Positions 52,101 to 61,883 of a stretch of 64,000 nt of DNA are shown in pieces. Under the pieces are notes generated by a model. The model saw only the letters and a program-made list of their open reading frames with translations, did not search any database and was not told where the DNA came from. The stretch comes from Branchiostoma floridae (lineage: Eukaryota; Chordata; Leptocardii; Amphioxiformes; Branchiostomatidae): positions 34,754,575-34,818,574 of the forward strand of contig NC_049979.1 of NCBI RefSeq assembly GCF_000003815.2, in the 5' to 3' direction. The first letter of the stretch is position 1. The number at the start of each line of letters is the position of its first letter. The translations under genes and the position numbers were made by a program.

Positions 52101-54082
52101 GGCGGAGATGGAGAAAAGTGCAGATATATTCAAAGTGCTGCTTCTAGCCGTTATATGATAGACATATAAACGGAAGAAGGTGAGACACAGTACTGGTTGT
52201 GAAAAAAGAATATTTTATGCTGTATCAACCTGACAAAATTATTTTCGATTATAAACATCTTATTGTGTGTGATTGCGATATGAATGAGTGAACTTATAAT
52301 TTTAGATACAGCCCTTTTGGGAATGATTTTGGCGCGAAAAATTTGTCAGCACTCGGTTTCAAGTTTGAACGCCGGGTTTTCTTGTGCTGAAAGCGTCTTA
52401 CATTTAACACTTGAAATCAAGCCACCGAGTGCTGAAAATTAGAAGGGCGAGGTTTTCGTAGCTTTCCGTTTGTTTGGTCAGCAATGATGTACTCCCCACC
52501 ACAAACAATAGACGCTATCAACGATATTTGTCTTCTACGTACCCGCTTTTCAAAGTTTTCCGGGCGTGCAGTTTGTCCTTCCAACAATGCACCATTTTCC
52601 TTGATTCAATCATACACTCTCAGGGGTATTAGGCCATAATTATTTGATTATACGGATGACATCGGACATCAATGTTTGTCCGTTTAAAAACAAGATTCGA
52701 CCACACTGCAAATCGTACAAAGCGGCTGTAAAACGATTGAAAAAAAATCGGGAAACAGATAAAAAATATCGTAAACTTCCAAAGTCGAAGAAAATGTGAA
52801 AGAACAAAAATTAATTGTTTGGTAGACGTATACTAAATTTATATACTCCATGTTTCTAGCCATTCGCACAACTTTGATTTAATAACAACGGTAATTTTTG
52901 GACAGACGTTTTTGCACGTTAGCATCAGTTTTAGGGCGCCCATAGAATATCATCCGTATAATCGATTCAGCATGGCCTTACCAACGTTACAAAGTATTTA
53001 ATATACTGTAATATACTGTAAATGCAGAAATGTTCGCGGTGGTTTTATGTTCGCGGTTTTCGCGGTGGACACTTCACCTCGAAATTAAAACCACCGCGAA
53101 CTTTTTCCATGGCAGTAAGAGACTACAGTACATGGTGCTACCGCGAAATTAGAACCACCGCGAAAAGTCCCTTTTCCCGCTACCGCGAAAACTTACATGC
53201 ATTTACAGTATGTGTCTATTTACAGTCACGTAATCTGCCATTCATACATTAAGACCCCTACCTGAGGTTCCCTACAGGTGGGGCGGCGTAAGGAATCCCC
53301 TTGAAGGTGAAGATGCGGTCAAAGACGGCATTTCTGACAACAGAGGACGTGTCGACCTCTGACCCTCTCACGTCTCCATAGGTGGTGGATACAACAGCGG
53401 CATCTGAGACAGACATTAGGTGGTTCAATGGTTAGGGTTGTTGGCTCTCTCTACCTATTTCCTTATTCAAAGATCAACTTGGAAGGTGAGAATGAGTACC
53501 CCGGTTCTTCGGTTGGGGACGTCATCTCAGACGGGACTATACCGGAAGCCACTTGTTTGAGCCAAGACATACCCTCGAGCACACTTCCGGTCTTACCTAC
53601 CGTACCAAGCTATAGGAGCTTTCACGAAACAAAGCTTGTACCTACTGTAAAGAGCTGGTGTGTCAATCGCAAAAGGTAGCTTACCGGTTCATATGCAAAA
53701 CAAGTAAACAAGTCTTGAATCCTTGGAATGACCTTCTTGACAAAGGCAGAGAGTCTGTTATGATAGCACCTGAGCCTCGCAGGCATGCGGGCGCTGCAGC
53801 AGCTCGTTAATATATAGTTATATATCAATACATTGAACGACCTGTCACACCTAACATTTGCACATCTGACTGCAAGCGTTATTTAAAGCTATCTAGCGAG
53901 GATACACCTACAGTACTTGATGTCAACGAGGTCAAAGGTAAACTACGTGAGTCGCAACAATGGAGGGTCACCCAGTGCCGAGAATGTAAATTAAACTTAC
54001 CTGATTCCAAAGTAAATACAGTGAGCGCTGAGAAGGCCACAAACGTACAAAGACCTCGAGAACTACTGCAATAAAGGGCCAT
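46109..54082 (-). CDS. Carboxylesterase (type-B, ER-lumenal), ten exons, 591 aa
   Basis: Exons in transcription order: 54001-54082, 53262-53403, 51876-52098, 50915-51094, 50050-50328, 49039-49137, 48339-48515, 47763-47919, 46792-47020, 46109-46316. All phases close. The first exon is a signal peptide (MALYCSSSRGLCTFVAFSAL...). Family landmarks: FKGIPYAAPPVGNLR, SSEDCLFLNVYT, oxyanion HGGA (from H155), nucleophile FGESGGG (S236), acid GSNSNEFG (E356) and ADHGDDLFYLFG (H475); the spacing equals that of vertebrate CES enzymes. Most relatives have GESAG, here GESGG. The chain ends SDEL, close to the KDEL-type ER retrieval signal (CES enzymes often end HxEL), so an ER-lumenal ester hydrolase is inferred. 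Substrate is unknown. The acceptor of exon 6 was set at 49137 to keep phase; a neighbouring AG is possible. Confidence 0.92.
46395..46445 (-). mobile_element. Short Penelope-like fragment
   Basis: The minus strand reads CCTGAAGAAGGTGACAGATG, the CTGANGA plus stem II portion seen at 24250-24410, and then diverges. It lies in the last intron of the carboxylesterase gene. Confidence 0.3.
47066..47130 (-). pseudogene. Partial copy of the 5' part of carboxylesterase exon 9
   Basis: On the minus strand it encodes VRVYQYEFQHRTSYFAFR against VRVYQYEFKHRTSYFASR in the true exon. The acceptor AG of the true exon (ACAG) reads CCG here, so the copy should not be spliced in. Both copies are preceded by GAGA repeats. 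Period is about 108 bp. Confidence 0.75.
47470..47762. repeat. Minisatellite of about 115-bp units beside carboxylesterase exon 8
   Basis: Three diverged units share GGTTGACATTCGGA, AGAAGATACAAAGAAAG and GACAGTAGGTACCGTACC. The unit nearest the exon ends in its splice donor (minus strand CAG/GTATGG), so the repeat seems to have spread outward from the exon edge. Confidence 0.65.
49770..49870 (-). mobile_element. Penelope-like terminal fragment with intact hammerhead core
   Basis: On the minus strand CTGACGA (49848-49854) is followed by stem II AGATGG/CCATCT (49841-49846 with 49829-49834) closed by a 6-base loop, then GAAAC (49824-49828). This is the full conserved core of a hammerhead ribozyme. 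Flanking CAGTTGCTTGAGTAACTGC matches the other copies. It lies in intron 5 of the carboxylesterase gene. Self-cleavage is not shown. Confidence 0.55.
50472..50515. mobile_element. Truncated CTCCAAGCAGA-family MITE end
   Basis: TACTCTCCAAGCAGAGGCTT matches the family terminus, but no inverted partner is found nearby. Confidence 0.4.
51401..51460. repeat. (CT)n microsatellite
   Basis: About 60 bp of CT with a few CC and GT interruptions, in intron 3 of the carboxylesterase gene. Confidence 0.9.
51632..51848. mobile_element. GTAAATGCA/TTCGCGG MITE copy
   Basis: Starts TACTGTAAATGCAGAAATG and ends GCATTTACAG, with ACTTCACCGCGAACTTAAAT inside. It stops 27 bp from the donor end of carboxylesterase exon 3. 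Confidence 0.8.
52630..52979. mobile_element. Non-autonomous DNA transposon with AGGCCAT termini
   Basis: The left end AGGCCATAATTATTTGATTA, TACGGATGACATC is mirrored at the right end as TATCATCCGTATAATCGATT, CATGGCCTT. The termini resemble those at 41572-42100 (GGCCA then TATGGATGACATC). About 350 bp, no coding capacity. Confidence 0.6.
53014..53210. mobile_element. GTAAATGCA/TTCGCGG MITE copy
   Basis: Starts TACTGTAAATGCAGAAATG and ends TGCATTTACAGTA, 51 bp before carboxylesterase exon 2 on the genomic strand (in its downstream intron). Confidence 0.8.
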
Positions 54083-54769
54083 TTTGTCTTCAGCCACGCA
54101 GCGTTGTACGCCTGAATGCCGCTGCGTCTGAGCACTGCGCCGGGTATTTGAAGTAACCGGGTCAATAGATTGTATTGATTTTGTAAACCAAACCATTACG
54201 TCACAGTGCACATTTGAGGTAGCGACCGACAGGGCATTACGTGAAAAGACCGATAGGGCGGGACATAAAACTGCTGCCAGGACCTATTAGTAAAATGTCA
54301 GCATTCGCATATCGCATTTTGAGTACACGCCTTATGTACATTGTATCTCACTCAATGTTAGACTACAACATTTAGCTTTACGTATACCTTCTCAAAGAAA
54401 TATTATAATGTTTTCGTGTGTATTTGGGTGTAATGCCGTTCGTGTGTATTTGGGTGTGTTTGTGTGTTTGTTTGTTTGTGAAAAGCATAATGAAGAAGCT
54501 CTAAATGGGTCTTAATGATATTTTGTATGTGATGGCAAAACGAAGGACAAGTTCGGCTATGGTTAACCTTCCCTGGTGGTTTTCCGTGGTACTGCTGCAG
54601 TTTTCACATCATCGTGTTCTGGACATCCCATAACTAAAGACAAAGCACTATGCTACATAATCTGAGTGGTTCAAACTGTCAATAGTAAGGATTGCATGAC
54701 AATACACAAGGTGCAAAATTAAAATCAACTGTTTGTGTAAGAAATAATGCGATTTTTTAGAAAAGCGGT

Positions 54770-54841
54770 ATGGATGGATGGATGGATGGATGGATGGATG
54801 GATGGATGGATGGATGGATGGATGGATGGATGGATGGATGG
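54770..54841. repeat. (ATGG)18 microsatellite
   Basis: Eighteen perfect ATGG units without interruption, so length polymorphism is likely. Confidence 0.95.
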
Positions 54842-54970
54842 ACTCCATCATATTTGAGTAACATAGAGATTCTCTGCCACCTCATAGACTATAGTTAGTA
54901 GCACAACAACATCCCGAAGAGCGCTAGAAGTGGAGATTTTGCCGCGCCGGCGCTTGCTGACCGGCAGCCC

Positions 54971-55145
54971 TAGTCTCCAAGCAGATTTTACGGTGCCATA
55001 AGATAGTATCAAAGCTGGCCAAGGAGTATAGCTGGCCAAAGGGAGTCAAACGGGCACCTCTGGTCGCATACACAGTCCTAGGACGGCTTCACTCCTCTGG
55101 CAGCTTTTGATGCTATCTTTTGCCGTAGGATCTGCTTGGAGATTA
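54971..55145. mobile_element. CTCCAAGCAGA-family MITE
   Basis: Starts TAGTCTCCAAGCAGATTTTA and ends GTAGGATCTGCTTGGAGATTA-like (inverted). The interior shares GGCTTCACTCCTCTGGCAGC with the copy at 16835. Confidence 0.7.
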
Positions 55146-55460
55146 GGCCGCCCCACGACATTTTGATGACGCATCTGTAACGTTAAGTATTTGTGATCCC
55201 GTAACCAGAGAATCCAGGCCTGACAGAATCTATACATTTTATTCCTAGCCGTTCTTCTGCAGCAGTAACAGGGTGGAAATATTATTAGAAAAGTCTGACA
55301 ATTCACAGTATTGTAAACAAAAAAAATATTATTCTATCAGGACGGTGTGACCATGTTGATTACCAGCTTTACATTGCCTGTATTTATTTATTCCATTCCT
55401 TGGATCAGATCTAGCACCATCATTCGTGCCTGTCACCATAGACATACTGAAGAGCCGATT

Positions 55461-55753
55461 TAAGCTAGGGATCGGGCACAAACCCGCCGTACTTGCAAGT
55501 GCGTGCTGTCTACGTGCCAAAACGTGGGCAATCTTCTCCCGTAAGTGGTAAGTACCGCCTCCATACGAACTCGTAGGGAATCCGACGGATTTTGGAGCAC
55601 GCAGACACACCGTAGAACGTTACGTGTAGCCAAAACTTTGTGTGCCTGCTCTTGCCAGTCGTTCCCAACGTTTTCAGAAATACGTGGCGGACGTGGCCTC
55701 CCAAAAAAACGTACGGACAAATTGCACGTACGGCGGATTGTGCCCCTAGCTTT
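55461..55753. mobile_element. MITE with AAGCTAGGG termini
   Basis: The left end TAAGCTAGGG, GGGCACAAACCCGCCGTAC is mirrored at the right end as GTACGGCGGATTGTGCCCCT, AGCTTTA. The interior is rich in ACGT-containing words. About 293 bp, no transposase. Confidence 0.7.
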
Positions 55754-56658
55754 ACGTGCACCTGTTCCTTGTTGTGAGTTGGAATGAAGGTTTCGAAATG
55801 TATTTACCTTCCCGTATCTGTTGACTGTTGAAAAGAATTTACCTATTGTGCAAGCGTTGCTACAACCATGCGATCGCGTCTGACAATTCACAGTATTGGA
55901 AACGAATCTGAAGGCTGATTGTTGCGCTAACAGCCTACCAGAAATAATTCTATTTGCTCACCACAGGAGGCATCGTTTGCTAAACATACTAGTAGTTAAG
56001 TGGGTAATGAAGTTTAAATCAGGTAATGTGAACAGAGCACTTCATCGTATTTGCAACGCTCTACAAAATACAAGTCTAACCAAATCTCTGCACAAGAGTC
56101 TGAACATAAACAATGTATCCTGTGTCTTTTGATCATTGTACGTTTACTTTGTAAGGTTATACCTGTTCCTATGTGTACGGAATAGCATTTATATTAAAAA
56201 TAATACTTGTTTCCTTTACTATGGTACACCTTATCCATATACGAAGAAGACTGTAGCTCTCAGGCTTGTTTAGAACTATTTAACAACTACATTGTACCCG
56301 CTATGGACAATATTATCGTGCTATGAAATTGGTTGAAGTTTGATACCGTGGGACATCGACCTACGGGAATGTACGTGACCTGGTCCCTTTGTTTCTCCTA
56401 TTGTACGTGTACGGTCAGTCTGTGCCCAACCCGAAGCCCTTACAGGTGTGCGTTTGCAATCGGCAACAACCCAACACGCCAACAAGACGACGTAGGTCAA
56501 AACAGTAGGTAAAAACCTACTATATTTGATGTTTAAAGGGTATCCAAGGCTACCGCGTCGTCGCATCTTGCCTGTGTCGGTAACAGGTTGCAGAGTCCAA
56601 GGTAAGTTTCGTTTTCCAAAACTTGTTCAATGATTCATGGCGATTTACATGCTCAAGA

Positions 56659-56700
56659 CCAATTACCATAGGGTAAAAGCCTATAAAAGTGAGTCAGCTT
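56659..56700 (+). promoter_or_regulatory. TATA promoter with CCAAT and AP-1 sites
   Basis: CCAAT at 56659-56663, TATAAAAG at 56682-56689 and TGAGTCA at 56691-56697 lie in + orientation. A start near 56712 would give either a 770-base leader or a 5' UTR intron before the signal-peptide exon at 57480. Linkage to that gene is inferred from position. Confidence 0.4.
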
Positions 56701-57479
56701 TGGACGAATTTTAGGTGACGAACGAAGCTCTCTTAAAACAATGCAAGACTGCGTGTTCTGAAAGGGGCAAACAGTTCTGAAAAACAGTGTTTCGTACATT
56801 TACAACAAAGGACTAGTTGATTAACTTACATATTATATTAACTTATGTTAACTTGATATATGCCAGCAGGAGTCAATCTAGTTTACAGTAGGTCTATGTC
56901 TGGGTAACGTTGAACAGAATGTTGAAAAATGAAATAAAAAACTGCATCTCAAAAAACGTTTGAGTGCTGTTGATTTTTTTTCACACCCCAAAGACTTGAC
57001 CTATCCGGACATCCGAGAACCTTGTACATGGAAATCTAAAACTTGTTATGAGAATACGAAAAGCCACTTTTGAAAAGTCAGGAAATTGACTTTTCATGTG
57101 CGTCATCCAACATTCTTCGGTACTCAAGTTGCATTTATGTTTGTGTTTTAGTTGTCATGGAGCAAATTTTGGGAGGTGAACATTAGAACATAAACAATGT
57201 CAACAGTATCAATAACCTCGGAGTTACTATTGTATAACATTGGTGAAAAGGTTTCAGCCTGCTGCTGACATATTTAGATATTTTGTGATAACTTACTTTG
57301 CTTGATAACGGACGCATGTTTAACGTTGTCTAGCAACTAGCTCGTGTCAAATTTCAAATCCCACTTATTTGTCACGCAGTTAATCTTTCTCTGTAAAGCA
57401 CGTTCTTCCCGGAAAGACTCGTTGAACTTCGAGAACGGCCACAGCTCTGTAGGGACGACAACGACAGTGTCAGACAAAC

Positions 57480-60400
57480 ATGGCGGGACCATCCGCAAGG
57501 CTTTTTCTGCTTGTGATGCTTCTTGCCATGGCCGTGTCGTCTAGTACAACTACTACAGGTGGGTTGTTTATATATTTAGCGAGATGTGCTGAAAGTGACA
57601 AAACGTAACTTTTATGGTAGATTATGAATGGTTCAGGGATACAAATTAAACTAAGCGAACGAACTACAATTTGGAGACCTCATACCCGCATGAAATGTTT
57701 AGACTATTATTGGACATTTTGCAAATCTGCAATGACTTTGTACTAACTTAAACATATACATGTTAAAGGTTTATAGCATTTTCGTATGTAATATGCTAAT
57801 ATGTTCCTTATTTGCATGTTTGATATCTCCTTATTTTGCAACTACCATTAATTACCAGTGTAACACTCGTATCTAAATGATGACAGAAAAGCACTCATGA
57901 AAACATTGAATAATCTCTCATTAATCATACAAATCATGTTCTTACTTGGATAACTATTTGTATCCAATAATTGTACTAAAAAAATCATAACTATCCTGCT
58001 AAAAGACTTTTAACAAAAACATCTTCTCAACGCTGTACCAATTTGTCCTAACGCCAACGTATCTAGACCATAGCCTGTCCACGGGAAAAAAAGATACATT
58101 GAAAACTATGCAACTCGCCAACTGTAGTCCTTTTTTTCCATAATTAGCACATTTCATTGTGTACATCTCTGTCTAGGTTACCAACTAGTAGTACCGACAA
58201 GAAATGTACCCGTGTAACTTCTCGTCCATTTTTGCAGAGGCAACAACAACCGTACGTCCATGGTGGTGGGTTTGGACTACTGATTCGACAACCACAGGTA
58301 GGAACTGTTTTCCCATGTCTATTATGGTCGTCTTGTAAATAAAACGGAAAGAACACATGTGCGAGTTCTCTTTTTAACATTTTGTCCTATTGATTCAACA
58401 ACCACAGGTAGGAGCTTGTAAATTTACATTTGTGTCATCTTCTTCTGAACAAAGCGGAGGGAACCTGTACATTTGTAACTTTTCGTTATAATGAAAATGA
58501 TTTATTACTAATAATGTTTTGTCCGTTGTTGCAGAGGCAGAAACCACAACACCATGGTGGTGGTGGACAACAGATTCAACAACAACAGGTAGGAACTACA
58601 AACTTCTGTACTCATTGTCTTCTACGAGGGGGGAACTGAACATTTGTGACTTCTCGTTAAAACGTTTTGTCCATTCTTACAGAGGCAACAACCGCAACTC
58701 CATGATGGTGGCTCAGTTACGCAATAGCACGTATAGAAGGGCTAGTTGTTTAAAGTGACCGATCCATTGAACCATCCATCCATGCACCCAAAGACCCGCT
58801 TCTGGCAAGTTCTGCTGTCTCTTAGCTGGTGCTACGCAAAAATACGAGGGACGTTCAATAAGTAATAACTCTGACTCATTTCCCATAGCAGGAGATTAAT
58901 GAAACTTGGCACAGTTATTAGTCTTTCTCTTCATAAGAACCACCCAGAGTTATGCATTTCTCGCATTGTTTGATGCAGCTCTGGACACCGTTTTTGTAGG
59001 ACACCCCAGGTTGGTCCTCCAACAGATGCCTCATCAATGGCAGAAGAGGAACGACCAGGTCTGGGAACTATTTCCACAGACTTCCGGCCGTGTTTGAATT
59101 CAGGATGCCAGCGTTTTACAAGGTCATATGATGGGGCATCATCACCATAAGTTTCTTTCATTTCATCAAAAGTCTCCTTTGGTGTGCATCCTTTCAAATA
59201 CAAAAACCGGATCACTGCGCGACAATCAAATGGCTCCATTTCACACCTGGTCCATTTCACACCTGACTCAGTTCAAACACCAGTAAATCAGACACCACAA
59301 TTAGTTCAGAGCTCTTTTTTGCAACATAAACTATAGAGATATGAATCATTACACATGCAAAATTTCTTATAGATCAGACAACTGGAAGTGGGTCAGAGTT
59401 ATTACTTATTGAACGCCCCTCGTAGAAAGAGTGCGGATATAACGTTATTTGTGAATTCTCGACATTTTGTTGATTTTTGCAAGTGCATCAACCACACGGC
59501 CATGGTGAACTTCTGATTCAATGACCACACGTATGAGCTTGTGACTTTACATTTGTATCATCGTCTTCTTCTGAACAAGTCAGAAGGAACCTGTGTGACT
59601 TTCGGTAAAATTAGAATGGTTTGTAATGATGCTTTGTCCATTCATGCAGGTGCAGAGACCACAACAACATGGTGGTGGTGGACAACAGATTCAACAACTA
59701 CAGGTAATGAACTTCAAACTTCTGTACTTCTTGTCTCTTGCGCGGGGGAAACTGTACATGTGTGACTTATAATCATTATAATGTTTTGTCCGTTCTTGCA
59801 ATGGCAGAAACCACAACACCATGGTGGTGGTGGACAACAGATTCAACAACAACAGGTAGGAACTAAGTATTAGCTTCTATACTTCTTGTCTTCTGCGCAA
59901 AGGGGGAAACTGTACTGTGTAACTTCTCGTTATAATGTTTTGTCCATTCTTGCAGAGGCAACAACAGCAACACCATGGTGGACTACCGATTTAACAACCA
60001 CAGATAGGAACTGAGAACACACTTGTATCATTCTTGTCTTCTGATCAAAACGGGAAAGAACCTGCATGCATGTGTGAGTTCTCTCTATAATATTTTTTTC
60101 CATTCTTGCAGAGGCAGCAACCACATCTTGGTGGGGGTGGGGATGGACAACTGAATCAACAACGACAGGTAAGAGCGATAACACATCTTTCTGTACTCCT
60201 TGCCTTCTGACCAAATGGGGAGGGGGGTACATGTGTAACTTCTCAATATGATGTTTTGTCCATTTGTATAGGTGCAGAAACCACAACAACAATGTGGGCA
60301 ACTGATTTCACAACCACAGGTAAGACCGAAAACACATTTCTATACTCCTTGGGGAGGGGGTGTACATGTGTAGCTTCTTGTTATGATATTTTGTCCATTT

Positions 60401-61883
60401 GTACAGAATGATGCAGAAACTAAGAACAGATAACGAACTTGGTCTTCTGAGCTAAACGGGAAATAACCTGTACATACATATGTGACTTTTTGTTTTAATG
60501 TTTTGTCCATTCTTGCAGAGGCAACAACCACACCGTGGTGGTGGTGGGGATGGACTACTGAATCAGCAACCACAGGTAAGACCGATAATACATCTTTGTG
60601 TACTCGTTGCCTTCTGACCAAATGGGGAGGGGGGTACATGTGTAACTTCTCGTTATGATATTTTTGTCCATTTGTACAGGTGCAGAAACCACAACAACAA
60701 TGTGGACAACTGATTTCACAACCACAGGTAAGACCGAAAACACATTTCTATACTCCTTGCCTTCTGACCAAATGGGGAGGGGGTGTACATGTGTAGCTTC
60801 TTGTTATGATATTTGTCCATTTGTACAGAATGATGCAGAAACTAAGAACAGATAACGAACTTGGTCTTCTGAGCTAAACGGGAAATAACCTGTACATACA
60901 TATGTGAGTTTTTGTTTTAATGTTTTGTCCATTCTTGCAGAGGCAACAACCACACCGTGGTGGTGGTGGGGTTGGACTACTGAATCAACAACGACAGGTA
61001 GGTACTTTTGAAGGTTTTGTGAATTCACATTTGTATTACTATTGTCTTCTGAACAAAGTGAATTCTCGTTATAATGTTGTTGTTTTCATGCTTGCAGAGG
61101 CATCAACCACACGTCCATGGTGGTGGGTTTGGACTACTGAATCAACAACCACAGGTGGGTAGTTGTGACTTTTTCACATTTGTATCAACAGTCTGTCTTC
61201 TGAACAAAGTGAATTCTCGTTATAATGTTTTTTCATTCTTGCAGAGGCATCAACCACACGTCCATGGTGGTGGGGTTGGACTACTGAATCAACAACCACA
61301 GGTAGGTACTGACTTGATACACATTTGTATCATCGTCGTCTTCTGAATTGAAAAACCGTAAGTGTGACTTGTCGTTCTAATATTGTGTCCATTATTTCAG
61401 AGGGAACAACTGCAACTCCATGGTGGTGGGGTTGGACTACTGAATCAACAACCACAGGTAGGAACTGAGAACACATTTTGATTACAGTCGTCTGTATAAA
61501 ACGGAAAGAGCCTTTAACGTTACATGTGTGACTTGTCGTTATAATATTTTGTCCATTCTTGCAGAGGCAACAACCACACGTCCATGGTGGTGGGTTTGGA
61601 CTACTGATTCAACAACCACAGGTAGGAACTTGTAACTTCATATTTGCTTTATCGCTATCTTCTTAACTAAAACCTGCGTAACTTCAGAAAATTCAGGTAC
61701 AGAGAATCAGGTCCGTTGAAGGACTTTTATTTGATTCCCTGTAAAGAATTCAGTTTCACAATGTACACATAATGTTGTTATACCAAACCAAACCAAACCA
61801 GGGCCCTGTCAACTTATATGTATATCATGCTCCAGTTGCAGAAACTACAACTTCCTCCCTGACCACAGATGCACCAAACGCAG
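57480..61883 (+). CDS. Secreted Trp/Thr-rich repeat protein encoded by an array of micro-exons
   Basis: Exon 57480-57558 encodes MAGPSARLFLLVMLLAMAVS plus SSTTTT, a signal peptide, ending in phase 1 at CAG/GTGGGT. There follow phase 1-1 micro-exons: 58238-58297, 58535-58588, 59650-59703, 59808-59855, 60112-60168, 60272-60319, 60519-60575, 60680-60727, 60941-60997, 61098-61154, 61245-61301, 61401-61457 and 61565-61621, then 61842-61883 (ETTTSSLTTDAPNA). 59956-60003 has the coding pattern but AT instead of the GT donor. Each unit is 16-20 aa: EATTT, a Trp cluster (PWWWVW, PWWWWGW or TMW), then TT(D/E)STTT. Trp clusters contain WxxW, the C-mannosylation signal, and Thr runs suit O-glycans, so a mucin-like secreted or matrix protein is inferred. 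No named family is recognised. The 3' terminus is uncertain: an exon from 62117 or 62135 would give a phase-1 frame ending VDNVTLHSS and a stop. Confidence 0.72.
58391..58407 (+). pseudogene. Remnant of a micro-exon (3' end only)
   Basis: TGATTCAACAACCACAG followed by GTAGGAGC is the end of a unit fused directly to intron sequence ATTTTGTCC; acceptor and Trp part are gone. Confidence 0.7.
58683..58726 (+). pseudogene. Decayed micro-exon with an in-frame stop
   Basis: It starts like its neighbours (acceptor TTACAG, then EATTATP) but the first Trp codon is TGA and the Thr tail is lost. If it were included the protein would end after seven residues of the unit. Confidence 0.7.
58845..59422 (-). 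mobile_element. Internally deleted mariner element inside the exon array
   Basis: Terminal inverted repeats of about 31 bp (CGAGGGACGTTCAATAAGTA left; same on the complement right) are flanked by TA at 58843-58844 and 59423-59424. A 109-aa minus-strand frame keeps the transposase helix-turn-helix: AVIRFLYLKGCTPKETFDEM, DDAPSYDLVKRW and GRKSVEIVPRPGRSS, as in mariner/SETMAR. The catalytic DD34D part is missing, so it is non-autonomous at 578 bp. Confidence 0.9.
59482..59531 (+). pseudogene. Decayed micro-exon
   Basis: TGCATCAACCACACGGCCATGGTGAAC keeps the unit's outline, but the acceptor reads GCAAG, the Trp cluster is lost and the donor is CGTATG. Confidence 0.6.
60112..60997 (+). repeat. 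Higher-order tandem duplication of two-exon units (about 408-422 bp)
   Basis: Exon pairs 60112/60272 and 60519/60680, with the next first member at 60941, repeat with their introns. The intron block with ACAGATAACGAACTTGGTCT occurs at about 60427 and 60852. Each unit also carries a decayed third exon (GATGCAGAAACTAAGAACAG near 60408 and 60829). The third unit is partial. Confidence 0.85.

Larger units (their letters stand above)
54083..56650. other. Intergenic stretch rich in repeats
   Basis: The first part is the carboxylesterase promoter and 5' UTR. It then holds an ATGG microsatellite, a CTCCAAGCAGA MITE and a MITE at 55461-55753. A near-identical 28-bp direct repeat (TCTGACAATTCACAGTATTG, then GAAAC or TAAAC) lies at about 55294 and 55878, bracketing that MITE. 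No coding exon is supported. Confidence 0.4.

Noticed and set aside
54648-54851. Open frame with (IHPS)n repeat
   Set aside because: It is the translation of the ATGG microsatellite.
55294-55905. 28-bp direct repeat considered as a target duplication or long terminal repeat of a larger element
   Set aside because: It is too long for a target duplication and too short for a terminal repeat, the copies differ, and no element coding region lies between; recorded only as a repeat.
59930-61028. Minus-strand open frames across the array (HHGVVVASARMDKT-type repeats)
   Set aside because: They are antisense reflections of the Trp/Thr exons and introns, run through splice signals of the other strand and repeat with the same period.
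58238-61621. Regularly spaced short repeats resembling a CRISPR array
   Set aside because: The repeats are coding, in phase 1-1, bordered by splice sites, and the spacers are themselves related introns; the setting is eukaryotic.
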